This document shows positions 47,814-59,454 of a DNA stretch of 64,000 nt, in pieces. The notes below the pieces were generated by a model, which saw only the letters and a list, made by a program, of their open reading frames with translations, was not told where the DNA came from and ran no database searches. Origin of the DNA: Umbilicaria muhlenbergii (lineage: Eukaryota; Ascomycota; Lecanoromycetes; Umbilicariales; Umbilicariaceae); NCBI GenBank assembly GCA_000611775.1, contig KK106981.1:310001-374000 (forward strand), given 5' to 3'. Made by a program: the position numbers and the translations under genes. Every line of letters starts with the position of its first letter. Position 1 is the first letter of the stretch.

Positions 47814-50800
47814 CTATCGATATTCCGAAGCAGAAGCCGTGGGTGCAGCCGAACTTGAAACGTTCCTCTTCCCCCACCCGCTGAAGAACCCTCCACCACT
47901 AGGAGCACCGAGAATTGGTTTCGGACTCTCCGTGGGCCCTCTCGGTGCCCACGAGGTAGCGAATGGCTCGCTCGGACTTGGACGATGCCCTGAGATACCA
48001 GGCGACGTCGAAGTTCCTCCAAGCATTTTACGCAAGGAATCCAGCTTCCCTTTCACCTCCTCGAGCTCCTGCCGTGCGACCGCTTCGGCCGTCTTGGCGT
48101 TGACAAGCTCGAGGAGGAGAGCGTCCTCGGCAGGAGGCTTGTGGTCTTCCGTTGCCAGGATAGCCTGGGTGCTGAGGCTGCTCGCCCGTTTCGAAAAGGC
48201 TGGGGTGGTCGGCGAACGTATAGAGCCGGGCCGGCCGAGCTTCAGTTCGCGCAACCCCCCAGCGACCGAGAGACGGAATTCGGAAATCTCGGAAGTGGGC
48301 GAAGAGGAGGTCTCACAAGTGCTGTCCAACGATGATGACGGCCTGCGGGCTTTAAGGTCTTGAATCACCTTCTCTAGGCGTTGCTTCTCTCGGTCACCAC
48401 TTTGCAGGCGCGAGCGTGCATCTCGCAGCTCTTCTCTTAGCTGGCCGTTTTCCTGTTGGTGATCAGTTACCTGGCGCGACAATTCCAAAGACCTCGTAGC
48501 CTCTGAATCATACTGCTCCTTCCACCGTGCCACATCGTCCCTTAATTGGTGTTTCGTCTGTAGGATCGATGATCTCCGTGTATCTGCTATAAAGAATCGA
48601 TCCTCAACTTCCACTAGAACATCCTCCCAGCCCATAGACTCGTCCTCATCTTTCAAAACTTTCGGAGACTCATAACTCTCTTCCGGTATTGATATGAGGA
48701 GTTTGGGCTTCCTGAGTCTCTCCATTAACCGGCGCACCATCTGGTGATCTTCCTCCCGCTCTTCGCGCTCCTTCTGCAACTCGCTGGCTAACAACGTCTG
48801 CTCCCGTTGCATGTCTCCCAACGCTGTCAAGAGTTCCTCGATTTGAGTATGCAAGTCCTTGTCACGATTTGACGTTGCGTTTCGCACCATAGATTGTGTC
48901 GGCGAAGTTGCCTTCACCGGAGTGCAATCTGCCGAACCTTGACGGGACATGATCAGGGTATCGGTAGGTGCTGTGCTGGCGCTCTCTCCGCTCTCGACAG
49001 AGCTCAGTGTAGATGCCATACTCTGTTTAGATGGAGATCGACGTAGAAAGCTGACTGGTCGGGATGGAGCGGGCAGTCCTGGGCTCAATGACACAGATTT
49101 GGTGGATGAGACTGAGCCTGCCCAGAAGTGGCCCAAGAACCTTGATGCCGCCGATTGCACACTCTGTGCGGAGCTCATCTTGGTATTGTTACCTTCATTC
49201 TGCGCCTCCTTGAAGCTGCGCTCGAGCGCTTGGAGGTTCTCCCGTGTTACAAGGCCGGTCAACCCAACAAAATCATTGACAAGGTCGTCCGCGTTGCTGC
49301 CGTAGGTGTCCCATAACCCCCGTGATAGTAGTAGTTGCATTATGTCGTCGAATTCGGTACAACCCAGTATCTTCTGCTGATTTCGCCGCATAAGGGAAAG
49401 CGACACCCTCATTAATGTCTCCGAGGCACCCTCCGTAAGGATAACATCGTAGATGCGCAGCAGCATGGGCAGCGGACAAGTAACAGCAAAGAAGGAGAGA
49501 AACCATTGAGATACATAGAGTGGCTCGATCTGCATCTTCTCGAGATAGTTTGTCAGTACGGGTAGGTGCTGAGCCAGTAAATGTTGGAATTGGTAGATGC
49601 GGAGATGAAGACCAGAAAGATCAGGGAGGAAGCATGATCGAAGATCATAGTGTTCCATTAATCTGTTTCAATCAGCATACTATATAAAAAGAGATTTCTC
49701 CGAAGGACATACCGGACAAGCACGCAAAAGGCCTCTGAATCTTTCAGGTGCATAAGTAATGGACCAACCACAAAACCAAGGCCTTGGCAATAGCCAATCT
49801 TTTGGTCGTAGAGGCTGAAGCATTTGAGGACTTTTCCAAGCATCTTTTGGCCATCTCCATCGGGATCTCGAAACATTTCAACGCCTGGAAAGCTTCGCCC
49901 AATGTCTTTCCCAATAAGATTCTCGTAGGGGCTCGACTCGCTACTCAGTCTTCCGTATTCGTCTTCTAACAAACGATCTCTTGCTCCGGCTATGCTCATC
50001 CAGACAACACCGCGGAGTGGTGGGGGAATTCCCCCACGGATCTTATTCGATGTTAGGGTTGGCAGACGTTGTGCAGTCTGTGGATAGTCTGTGACAAGTG
50101 CAGCCCAGAATTCTAACTCGGTCATTGCTGGTGAGGGGAGAAGCGAATAACGCAGTGAGGGTCTCGTCGGCTCGTTGACCAGCTTTTTAAGATACTGTAT
50201 CGAAGGTGGTCGGGAGTGCCGTTTAGTCCGCAACGGGCGGGAAAGGCCTGCTTTTGGATTCGTGGCGAGGGCGTTGTTCTCCTGCTCCAGTCGGGCAAGC
50301 AAGAATGCAGTCGACTAGAGCGGTCAGCCATATTGCCACAAGCCTAGACGTGCCATGTAAGTAGATCTAACCTCGTCCGAGCCCTCATCCCGTGGCTCTT
50401 GTTCTTCGCTTCTCTCCAGTTCGTCCCAATCAACATGCGTGCTGTTAGATGAAGACGCTGTTGTTGAGCTATTACTTCTTGAGCGGACGGTGCTGACGGA
50501 TTCTCCTTCTTCTCCGATGCTGGGCACTGAGCTAGATGCTACAGATGCCCTGTGTTCGTGCGTATGAAAAGAAACGTCCTCAGCGGCGCCAGCCGTCTCG
50601 ACTGGACTGCCATCGTCTGCGTGCTCATCCAGCGGCTCCTCCACTGCGTATTCGTCCAGATCAGTCTGGTGTTGTACAGTCATTGTAAGTGGTCGGTGTG
50701 CTGCATCCTCGGCCATGTACGGTTCCGAAGCGGACAACCGAACAGTAACCATGGAGTCTGTGGACAGCGAGCTGCAAGCAGTGTCCTTGAGAACTTCGTT

Positions 50801-50860
50801 GGCTTCATGAGTGGAAGGGTGCTTGGCTCCTTCAACGTCCAAGACGTGGCTGGCGTCCAT
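47814..50860 (-). CDS. TBC-domain Rab GTPase-activating protein (Gyp5/EVI5-like)
   Basis: Accelerates GTP hydrolysis by Ypt/Rab GTPases in secretory traffic. Exons 50860-50372, 50314-49713, 49662-47814 give 979 residues. N-terminal 230 residues are acidic, Ser-rich and disordered. The TBC domain (about residues 250-460) shows RGGIPPPLRGVVWMSIAGAR, IGKDIGRSFPG with the catalytic Arg finger, KIGYCQGLGFVVGPLL with the Gln finger, LSGLHLRIYQFQHLLAQHLP and EPLYVSQWFLSFFAVTCPLP. Downstream helices run to about residue 590, then coiled coils (HTQIEELLTALGDMQREQTLL and QLREELRDARSRLQSGDREK), as in Gyp5 and EVI5. An in-frame ATG upstream (51043) exists, but MDASHVLD at 50860 is the more usual context; the upstream extension looks non-coding. 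Both catalytic fingers are intact. Confidence 0.9.
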
Positions 50861-52118
50861 GGTTGTAGAGCTTCGGTTCCCTGTGGCAAGAGGACGGCTA
50901 TAGTTGATGAAACAGAGGCAACTGTGTTCACGGTCTGGCGAGGGCCTCCAAGGTACGAAAGGGTGAAGTCTGATCAGTATACGGAAAGGAAAGCAAGTTG
51001 TTTTATGGCCGAAAAGGCAAGGAACGTGGTTGTAAACAATCAAACAACACAGCTGAAAGAGTGAAGCTGGTCAACTGCTGCGGCAAGACATCAAGGTCTC
51101 AGTGAAAAGGAGTGACACTGTGAGACGATGTCGCCAGCAAGCAGAGGTGAAGAGGAGCAAGGAGACAGGGGCGGTTGAAGGTGAAGATGGAAAGGCTCGT
51201 GGGGCCTACTTCCGTACCGGTCTGGGACTTGGGCTTGTTTCGCGTCAGGGGTGCTTGCTTCCTCGCTAGCAGCCGCAGCAATTTCGGTGCGCCGTGGCCA
51301 ATCAGACGCGACTTCCTTCACTCGACCCCACGCGCGAGACACGCCAAGGACGCTTCGTCGAAGGTCTCCAGGTGGGGCACCGTGTTTTGGAAGTTCGAGC
51401 ATGAAGAAACAGGTCAATTAATGGTTTGGGAAAGAATGAAGAAAACATTCCACCCGTTGGGTAGACGCCACTTCTTCTATCTTCTAAACTAAGCTACTGT
51501 GGTGAGAACCATGCTTACCTTCCACGTTCCAGCAGGGAACAGCAACTTTGCAACAAGGAATCTCCAGTGGCGTACGAGTACCACCGTTACCTTCCACATC
51601 GAGTTCCTGCACCGCGCAAGCAACCTGATAATCGAGCCTATCAAACCTATGGTTGGAAGACGATATAGATCCATCTGTGCATGCGGAGTCTTTGATTTTG
51701 TCTGATTGGGCTCAGAATTGGCCGCTTCAACGTCCATGAACTAGGATTAAGGTGACCTGAGCGGCCATGGTCCTCATAACGGATGATCCTTAGTGTACCC
51801 CGAGTCACGCTATCGATAATGACGCGACGACGCCCAAACCACCATCTTGATAAGATTATCAAAGTCTACGTACTGATGGCCTAAAGTGAGGAGCAGAGAA
51901 ACCACCGTTGGACTGCTCTGCAACGATTCCTTGCGCCTCTCGACAGGCACGCATCAGGAGGACTTCACACGGAGAGAAAAACTTCAGCCTGAGCCTGGGC
52001 ACGGACGTGACGTCGGCTTAAAAGTCAATGGTTACAAATCAAACCTATCGCCCTTAAGCCGATTTTCTTTCCATGATCAATTCTACAGATATCAAGGCAA
52101 TCATCAAGAGCATTCAAG
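50861..52118. other. Intergenic, divergent promoters
   Basis: 1258 bp between the TBC gene (minus) and the MDR oxidoreductase (plus). ORFs at 51175-51492 and 51886-52266 are not supported. Confidence 0.4.
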
Positions 52119-53182
52119 ATGTCTAACACAGCTGCAGTCATACCCGAGGCCAAGGCGCAGCTCCAAGTCGAGGAGCGCTCTATACCCAAGCCCAAAGCGG
52201 GCGAGATTGTCGTCAAGAACCATGCGATTGCCATCAACCCGGGTAAGTATCCACTTCCCCTCTTGAGAATTTCTCACCTAAACCAACCCAAGTCGACTGG
52301 AAGATCCAAGCTATCGGTTTCTTTATAAAAACGTACCCAAATATACTGGGCAGCGATGTAGCGGGCACGGTAGAATCAGTAGGCGAGGGCGTCACCCACT
52401 TCAAGACCGGCGACAAAGTCACCGGCTTCGCGGCTGTCATCTGCACCGACAATCCTGACCATGGAGCGTTCCAAGAATACACGATCCTAAAAGAAAACTG
52501 CGCCGCCAAACTCCCATCCTCGATGAGCTTCGAAGAAGGCTCTATCCTCCCCATGTCAGTCGCGACCGCCGGCATTGGCATCTTCGTCAACCTCGGCATC
52601 CCTCGTCCACCACAGAAACAAAAAGGTGGATTCCTCGTATGGGGCGGTTCTTCCTCCGTCGGGTCCGGTGCCGTGCAGGTGGCAGCTTCTCTCGGCTTCA
52701 CCGTCTACGCCGTCTCCAGTGCTCGTAACCACGACTACGTCAAGAGCCTTGGTGCCACCAAGGTCTTCGACTACAACCAGCCCGACGTTGTCAAGATCAT
52801 AATATCGGCTGCCAAGGCGGCAGACACGGATATCAAATACGCCTATGACGCTATATCCGCACAGGGCAGTACTCCGCAATGCGCGGCTGTGCTGGAAGAG
52901 TTCGGTGGGGGGAAGCTAGTCACGACATTGTCGTGGGGGGACGATGCAAAGAAGCCATCGAATGTAACGGTTCAGAATACTGGCGCGTTCCGGGTTGCTA
53001 CCGATCAGCAGGACTTTGGCAGGTGGTTGTTCAATGATTGGCTGGAGAAAGCCTTGGCCGAAAAGACGTTCGTGCCGAGTCCGGCTATAGAAAAGGTCGA
53101 TGGCGGGTTGGCTAGTGTGCAGAAAGCGTTGGATCAGCTGGCGAAGGGAATCAGTGGGAAGAAGCTTGTCATCCCTTTATAG
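52119..53182 (+). CDS. MDR-superfamily zinc-type oxidoreductase (trans-enoyl-reductase-like)
   Basis: NADPH-dependent medium-chain dehydrogenase/reductase of the fungal quinone-oxidoreductase/enoyl-reductase kind; cytosolic. Exons 52119-52242 and 52293-53182 with a 50-nt intron (GTAAGT, CCTAAAC branch, CAAG) give 337 residues. The N-terminal GroES-like fold is PKPKAGEIVVKNHAIAINPG, VDWKIQA, LGSDVAGTVESVGEGVTHF and GDKVTGFA; residues corresponding to catalytic-zinc Cys/His ligands are absent (NPVDWK in place of the ADH Cys), as in zinc-free members. The Rossmann segment is FLVWGGSSSVGSGAVQVAAS with the GxSSxVG nucleotide motif, then SLGATKVFDYNQPD and AYDAISAQGS. The C-terminus is KLVIPL. Members serve as stand-alone dehydrogenases or partners of polyketide synthases; no synthase is nearby, so the former is favoured. 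Confidence 0.85.
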
Positions 53183-53452
53183 CCTATTGAACCAATCCCG
53201 TCTCACTTGGGGTTGTTATAACAAGTATGATAATAATCATATCCTATGGGAAGACCTTGAGTCCTCTTCGGCCAGTCCAATAGCTTGGAAAAGACTGGAG
53301 TACTGGACCTAATGCATTCAATTTAAATACTCAAACAAAGTCCAATACAGAGCTGAAGTTACGCCAAGGCTATGCGTTAGGCGTAAGTACAAAACAAGGG
53401 GCACACTCTTGCTGGGGACCCTCTTGATGATACAATAATAAATTGGCACATG

Positions 53453-53750
53453 TAAGAGAATCGGACATAAGTCATGCATAGAGAGAGAACCGTGAGCCCT
53501 CAGCTTAGGGGCCCCTCAACTACTCAACAATCAAGACAGATATCTAGAATCAGTTAATGCAGCATCAGTAGAACCTGCGGATCTCTTCCACTTTCCTTTC
53601 AAGTACTTATATCACTTTTGCTGTTGTGATATCAGGAGGGGCCTCAGCAGAAGATTGTCATTGATAGCAGTACTTAGATTCACAAAGAGCTTGCTATGAG
53701 ATTCGCCTGAGGGATCCCTCTCTATGCATAACTTATGTCCGATTCTCTTA
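53453..53750. mobile_element. MITE, Tc1/mariner (Stowaway-like) type
   Basis: A 298-bp element bounded by inverted repeats. The left arm begins TAAGAGAATCGGACATAAGT at 53453 and ends ATGCATAGAGAG at 53485; its reverse complement occupies 53718-53750 with one mismatch in 33 positions. A TA dinucleotide sits at the outer edge of each arm, as expected for the TA target-site duplication of Tc1/mariner transposons. The interior has no ORF and contains a small hairpin, ATATCAC...GTGATAT near 53610-53630. Non-autonomous; a transposase would have to be supplied elsewhere. Confidence 0.8.
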
Positions 53751-53837
53751 TAATCTTGAACTGAGTATTGTAGCGGTCCATGGCTTTTATGTTCTACACC
53801 AGGTGCTGTCCAAAATCTGTCTTGACTGAGTAATTAA

Positions 53838-53851
53838 GGGGACCCTCAGCA
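53838..53851 (+). repeat. GGGGACCCTCAGCA motif copy
   Basis: Exact 14-bp sequence whose reverse complement recurs at 63968-63981, and a close variant (AGGGGCCTCAGCAGAAGATT) lies inside the MITE near 53637. Possibly a fragment of a dispersed repeat family. Confidence 0.4.
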
Positions 53852-54160
53852 GAGGATTACCGCTTGGGTTGTGTACACACCTAATATTTCTTGTAGAGAA
53901 GCTATTGTAGCTAAAATCCATATAGATCTAATGATCAAAATAATTTATAAAGATGATACTGTTCACAGTTACTGATGTAGAGAAACAGTTAGCAATATCA
54001 GAAACACAGGTAGTACAAATTTGGCAGTTGCTTGTGAGAGGGCTCCTTGATGCCTGCTGCTGCCTTTAGATGACCGGTAGTCCATTAGGTGACGAGAACT
54101 CAGTCCTTTGAACTTTTGTTCAATTAGACCGCAGGCAACATACTAAAGCGCGCAGCACTG

Positions 54161-57100
54161 TTACATGATGAACGTCATATCACTCTTGTGGCGGAACCGC
54201 TCTCGCTCATCAAAGGAGCACTTCCAGCAATTTGAATCTCCCAGAACAATCGTCAGGTGACCCAGTGTAACACTCAGAGTTGTAGCCGCCAACCGTGCAA
54301 GCCAGTTGCCCTTTGCCCGCACCACACAGATGCCAGAGGGTCGCTCCAGGAATTCCGGCCATGAGTCGAGAGAGACCAATCCAGTCTTGGGGAACCAATT
54401 CGGATCTGCTGAATGCTTGCAGTGGCCCGGACTGCTCAACAGCCTTGCAAGACTGTTGGCAAAAATGGGGAGGATGACCAAGTCAGCAACCCACTGGCCC
54501 CGGTCATGGACTGAGATGAGCGTTTCGAGAAAGTACGCTTCCACGCCACGGGCACCCCGGCGGCCAGTATCGATCGGGAGAGTCCAGCCTGTGAAAGACA
54601 GATGAAGGGAGGTGCTTGCGAAGCAATCCTCCTGCTTGCCGTCAAAATCGTCGTGGTTAATAACATTCCAGTTCTCGACATCCGATGCACGTATTTTTGG
54701 TGACTCAGGCGGGATCATCATTGCGATACCGGCTCTGCCGAGATTTCCACGAATACGCTTGATCATTTTGCTCGGCCTTTCTAGAGGATCGCAGAGTAGG
54801 GAAGAGGTGATGTAAAGGGAGTCACCAACAGCCATTGCCATGACGTCCTGTAGACCCTCCCCCGAGATGTTAAGGTTGCCAGATTCGAACCAGGCAATGC
54901 AGGCAAAAGCGCAGGCACGATTTAGTTGAACAGGCTCGAATATCTCAAACACTCTTTGGGCGTTTGGTGCGGAAGACTTATTCATATCTTAAGCGTTCGT
55001 TAATCTTTAATATTTAGACGTCAACAGCGGATGTACTGACACTCACCTTGTTTGTGGAGGGTGGAAGTTACTACTCCCTCAACGCCACTCTTTGAGTTGT
55101 TTGTTGGGTTAGAAATCCATCGCGCTTGATAGAGAAGCTCTGTCAGGACCTTCATAGTGATTGAAGCACCCTCCATTCCTTCGTATAAATCAGATGCTGA
55201 TGAGAAAGCTTTGAGAGATCTGATGAAAGTAGGCTTGTTGGAAAAATTGTCCACCATATGGCTGAGGAGATTGTCAACCCTAATCTTCTTTTCCAATAAG
55301 GTGGCATGAATTTCTTCCAATGTGAAGTTCTCAAAGGCCTTAGGTCTCTCCTCAGTCTCACACACATAATAGATAGCTGCGGTGTCAGGATCTCCAAATA
55401 GAAAATTGAACGGTACACCATTGAGGATCCTGGGCTTGTCTTTCTGTACGTTGCCTCTGAACAGAGCCAGTTCCGCAAATCTTCCAAAGAAGTCATCCAC
55501 AGGTATTTTCTTGTAACCATTTCTAACAAAACTCCTGGGACCTTTGTGCCAAAAGAATTTTGTAGAGTTTGGAAGTGGGCCTACGATGTCAGCCTCAACT
55601 AGGGGCAATACATGCTCGCCTCCAAATGAGGACGCATCAAAATCATCGGCAGACTTCCCCCTGTATGCACCCTCGACTATCCAGCGTTTGTGCCTTGCCG
55701 ATGAAGGCGTCTCCGATAAAGTTGACTGCGAGGTCACCTCGACCGGCGCGACGGTGGCGTACCCGAACTTGCCCTCCAACTTGTCGCCAGAATGACCTCG
55801 ATATCTTATGACGAGGTTTGCTGGATCGATGCCGAGCCGTGGAGCAATTTTTCGTAAAAGGGACAGGCGATCGTTCTTGTCGTGGAGAAGGCTGAGTAGT
55901 GTTGTTGGCCTGAAGAGTCCAAAGACTGGAGCCGGCATGTCTTTTGTTGAGCATAGGAACTTGCTGCTGCATCTTCGACCGAGGCTGATAAGCTTTCTGT
56001 ACTCTTCTTGTCTGTTTCCCACTGTATTAAGGAACGTCTTTGCTGCAGAAGCCATGATCGTAAGCCAGCTCAATGACGAAGGCCTATCCTGAAGACTTCG
56101 GCGGTCAGAAGTACCAATAATTCCGATAGTTCCCTCTACATTCTCCAAATAGTCCCACACTGCCACTACTAACTCATAGCCAATCTTTGAAACAGCACGA
56201 CCCTCGTTCCAATTACTCAGGAACGCCCCGAGGACTGCTTGTTTTAATTCAGCCATAGTCACACGGGATCCATCAATGCGCATGTTTTTCTCCGTGACAA
56301 CCGGATCACCATAGTATCGAAGATGCGCTAAGGGTAATGACCAATATACTCCATCTCTCATATCTTCAAGCTTGTCGGAGAGGCTCCGACCGCTTGTTGA
56401 GAGACCCAGAGTGAGTATGCCCCTCTTGTCCACGAGGTTGTCGTTTTGCTCGATCATTTTGGCTGTGCCACTCAGGACAATCATATCGGGATAAAGATGC
56501 CATGCAGAGAGACCAAGTAACACGGCGCCATTCTGGACGCTGTGAGGCATCCCTTCAATCATCTTGTCTACTGTTTTGAGAGTAGTGACCCAAGCATTGA
56601 TAACACTCTTGTAGCCGTCGGTCATATGATCCACAGGAAGGTTGACGTTGTTAACGATGAGGCGAAGTTGCAACTGTCTTGTCCGGTTGGCATCATCTGC
56701 AGCATTAAGCCATGCCCTGGCGCTTGCGTCCCAATCTGCCAACTGATCTCTACTTAGCGTGGTTCGAGCTGCTAGCTGGCCCTGCGTCGCCATTGGGTCG
56801 TGTTCTGATGAGCGTAAGAGCTCATCTTTTCTCTTCGCAACTATTTCCTCCCAGATGGAAGTGGCTTCGGCAGGAGACCATCCCTGCCGGGCTATCATGC
56901 AAGCCAGAAGATGGATGGCAATCGCACCAGCCCCGGACGTCGCTGCCGCCCAAAGGCTGACACCATCCACTCCGGTATATTTCGCAAACGGTCCATCTCC
57001 GCTGGCCTGCTTTGGGTTGGCGACTGGTGACCTGACTATCTCAGATGCGCGAATTCCATACGCCTTGTAAAGGGAAGGTGTTGCGGGCAGAAGCTGCTCG

Positions 57101-57312
57101 AACAACGCTCGAAGTTTACGAGCAGTGCCATGGATATCTCCCTCTTCTGATACAGCGCGGCGGTATGGAGTGAGTGCGGCGCCCACCGCCGTATATTCAA
57201 GGGGCGCATCCACTTTGAAGAGCGTGAAGTCGAAGTTCAAGTTGGCCAAGGCGATCGAAGTTTCTTGCGTGTTTGACACTACGGCAGCAGCCAACTTCTG
57301 GAGGCTCAACAT
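54161..57312 (-). CDS. Large orphan fungal protein, 1030 residues, function unknown
   Basis: Two exons, 57312-55047 and 54987-54161, joined by a 59-nt intron (GTGAGT, CTTAAG), giving 1030 residues. Starts MLSLQKLAAAVVSNTQETSI. It resembles a family of large uncharacterised proteins I recall as common in Pezizomycotina genomes, with no named domain known to me. Visible landmarks: DAPLEYTAVGAALTPYRRA, a segment SLWAAATSGAGAIAIHLLAC that could be one membrane helix or a buried helix, HLYPDMIVLSGT, PAPVFGLFRPTTLLSLL, the central FFWHKGPRSFVRNG, NGVPFNFLFGDPDTAAIYYV, FEPVQLNRACAFACIAWFES, TSLHLSFTGWTLPID, VVRAKGNWLARLAATTLS and a C-terminal Cys/His-poor tail. The gene is intact. It neighbours an HSP-free, backbone-free region with a MITE at its 3' side. 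No catalytic motif is evident and I do not assign a role. Confidence 0.8.
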
Positions 57313-57742
57313 CTCAGCCCTGCACTTAGACCAGAAGTATGACAGAGTTTGATGAGACTAGGGCTAGACAAATTCGAGTTGTCACGCTAGTGAGCAAGCA
57401 GGCAGGCAAGGCTGTCTTCAGCCCAGTTGACTTAGTAAGACTCTTCTATCAAATCTATTCAGTCTGTACAACCACAGTGTGCTGTTCTCAATCGTCCCAT
57501 TGGCCATAGTAATCATCATACCCTGTCAGTGCCTGTCATTTGCGGGGAAGTAGCCTGCACATCGCCCACCTCGTCCCGAACAGCAGCCACAGCATCTTGG
57601 CAAACTCCCCCTTATCCCCCACTCCATCCGAAACACAACAATAACTGGTCCCCCATCTCACCAACCATCCCGTCTCCGACACAAAAAAGTATAAACCATC
57701 ACATCAACCTACCAGCTTTCTCCCTCGCCCAATCCTGCCAGC
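57313..57742. promoter_or_regulatory. Divergent promoter region
   Basis: 430 bp between the orphan gene ATG and the GST ATG. A TATAAAC box at 57690-57696 lies about 50 bp upstream of the GST start in a C/A-rich context. Confidence 0.5.
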
Positions 57743-58690
57743 ATGGCAAGCAGCACCACCAACGGCGCCTCCGGACCCACTACCGACGGTGTCTCCCCCA
57801 AAATAACACTCTACACCAACCACGGCTGCCCCTGGGCCCAACGCGCCCACATCGTGCTAAAAGAACTCAATCTCCCCTACGAAGAAGTGATTATCGACCT
57901 AGACACTCCGCGCCCAGACTGGTACCTCAAGATCAACCCGGTTAGCCCCCTCCCACAGCCCCGGTAGCCTCCCCTCTACCACCTCCCCAGCACCCCCCCC
58001 CAAAAAATCCCCACTCTAACAACCCCCTCTTCCCCGGGGGCAACCTCCAGCGCGGACTCGTCCCCTCCCTCCAATACGCCAACGGCCTCATCTCCGAAAC
58101 CCTCATCGAATCCGGCATCGTGTCCCAATTCCTCGCCGACAGCTTCCCGTCACACCTGCTGCCCGCGAGCCATGCCTCGCCCTACGCGCCCCTGCAGCGC
58201 GCCCGCATCGGCTTTTTCGTCGAGACGTATTTTTCCAAAGTGCAGCCGCTGATGATGGGGGTGATCCAAGCCGAGGACGCGGATGTCAAGGAGGAGAAGG
58301 GGAAGGAGGTTGTTGCGGCGTTGAAGAGGGAGATTGAGCCGTTGTTGGACAATGCGAAGCCTTTTTTTGGCGGGAGTGGGAGGATGACGATGGCGGAGGT
58401 GGGTGGTGTTCGCCCCAGAGTCAATTGGGTTGTTGAGGCGCGACCTGCTGATGCTCGCTTGGGGTGTTTAGGCTCTCACCGCGCCGTTTGTGCTTCGGCT
58501 TAAGGCGTTTGCGTCGGATGCCGCGCTTTTGCCTGCGAGTATACCGGAACGTATGGCCGAGCTGCCGAATCTTAGTCGGTGGATGGAGGCGGTTATGGCG
58601 CAGGAGAGCGTTACGTATACGTATAATGAGCGGGATGTTATTGAGAGGACGAAGAGGAAGCTGGCGGGTATGCGGAAGCAGGGGAAGTAG
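57743..58690 (+). CDS. Glutathione S-transferase, omega-like
   Basis: Thioltransferase/GST; cytosolic. Exons 57743-57940, 58051-58398, 58472-58690 give 254 residues; all junctions phase 0 (donors GTTAGC and GTGGGT, acceptors CAG and TAG). The thioredoxin-fold N-domain has ITLYTNHGCPWAQRAHIVLK, where CPWA supplies the catalytic Cys typical of omega-class enzymes, followed by LNLPYEEVIIDLDTPRPDWY and, across the junction, KINP-RGLVPSLQY with the cis-Pro that binds glutathione and GLISETLIESGIVSQFLAD, the E-S glutathione-binding pair. The all-helical C-domain ends LKAFASDAALLPASIPERM and YNERDVIERTKRKLAG. The first intron contains long C/T runs. Likely roles are detoxification or deglutathionylation; substrate not deducible. 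Confidence 0.88.
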
Positions 58691-59454
58691 GGTGATTGGG
58701 AGGGTAGGGGGTGGGAATGGCCGATGGGATAGATTGGGATGGCGATGTTTGGGATGGGGGCGATTCGTGAGGAAGAGTTGCGAGGGGTTACGCACTTTAT
58801 GTTGGCTATAATTATGTGGTTTGGGATGTGAGAATGTATATCATCGGTTTTGAATATAGTTATTGAACTGTAAATTGTTCTTAATCTATTTCTTTTCTAT
58901 CTTCCTTCTATGCTCCTTCTATGCTCCTTCTATCCTTCTTCTATCCTCCTTTTATCTCTCCATTGTCGTTCCTACTTTTATCTCCTCGTTCTCTGCTTCA
59001 ATTTGCTTTTCATAATACTCTTTTCTATTCAGGACTTACGTTGTTGTGTCTTATCATGTTTATGACGTAAGTCTCAGAAACTCGGCTCTGTTGATTGTGG
59101 GATATTGCCGTGGATCTCCAGGCAGCCAGCAATTCAACGCATATAACACAACGTAATATATCCTCTGTTGCCTGATCAGCAGCCACAAAACCCAGTGTCT
59201 AGATAGCGATGGTGGATGCATCCAAATTCGATAATCTGATTTGCTACCTAACCAGTCATCCTCGCTTCCAGCAAACCAGCTAGACTATTGAATGCACCCA
59301 GCGGTGGCAGATTCCGCCAGATGCGAAGATCGCCATGTGGAAGGCAAATTGCAATCCGTAGAGCCAGCATCGACGACACGAGTAGCACCAGAGAACCAGT
59401 AGCAACTACACACGTAATGCCTCCCTACTTCCATCTCTCCTCCACAACCCTCCC
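58691..59454. other. Intergenic with short pyrimidine repeat
   Basis: 764 bp between convergent GST and SIM-containing gene stops; CT-rich near 58890-59000. No gene seen. Confidence 0.4.
58904..58950. repeat. Short tandem repeat, unit CCTTCTATGCT
   Basis: CCTTCTATGCT is repeated in tandem from 58904 (two full 11-bp copies), followed by degraded copies CCTTCTATC and CTTCTATCCTC. Pyrimidine-rich minisatellite in the GST 3' flank. Confidence 0.6.

Larger units (their letters stand above)
53183..54160. other. AT-richer intergenic region containing a MITE
   Basis: 978 bp between the MDR gene and the convergent orphan gene. By eye it is more AT-rich than its surroundings and holds the MITE plus recurring GGGGACCCTCAGCA-type motifs. 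No coding signal. Confidence 0.5.

Noticed and set aside
52119-58690. Secondary-metabolite gene cluster (MDR reductase, orphan, GST)
   Set aside because: No backbone synthase, cluster regulator or transporter in the interval; the genes look independent.
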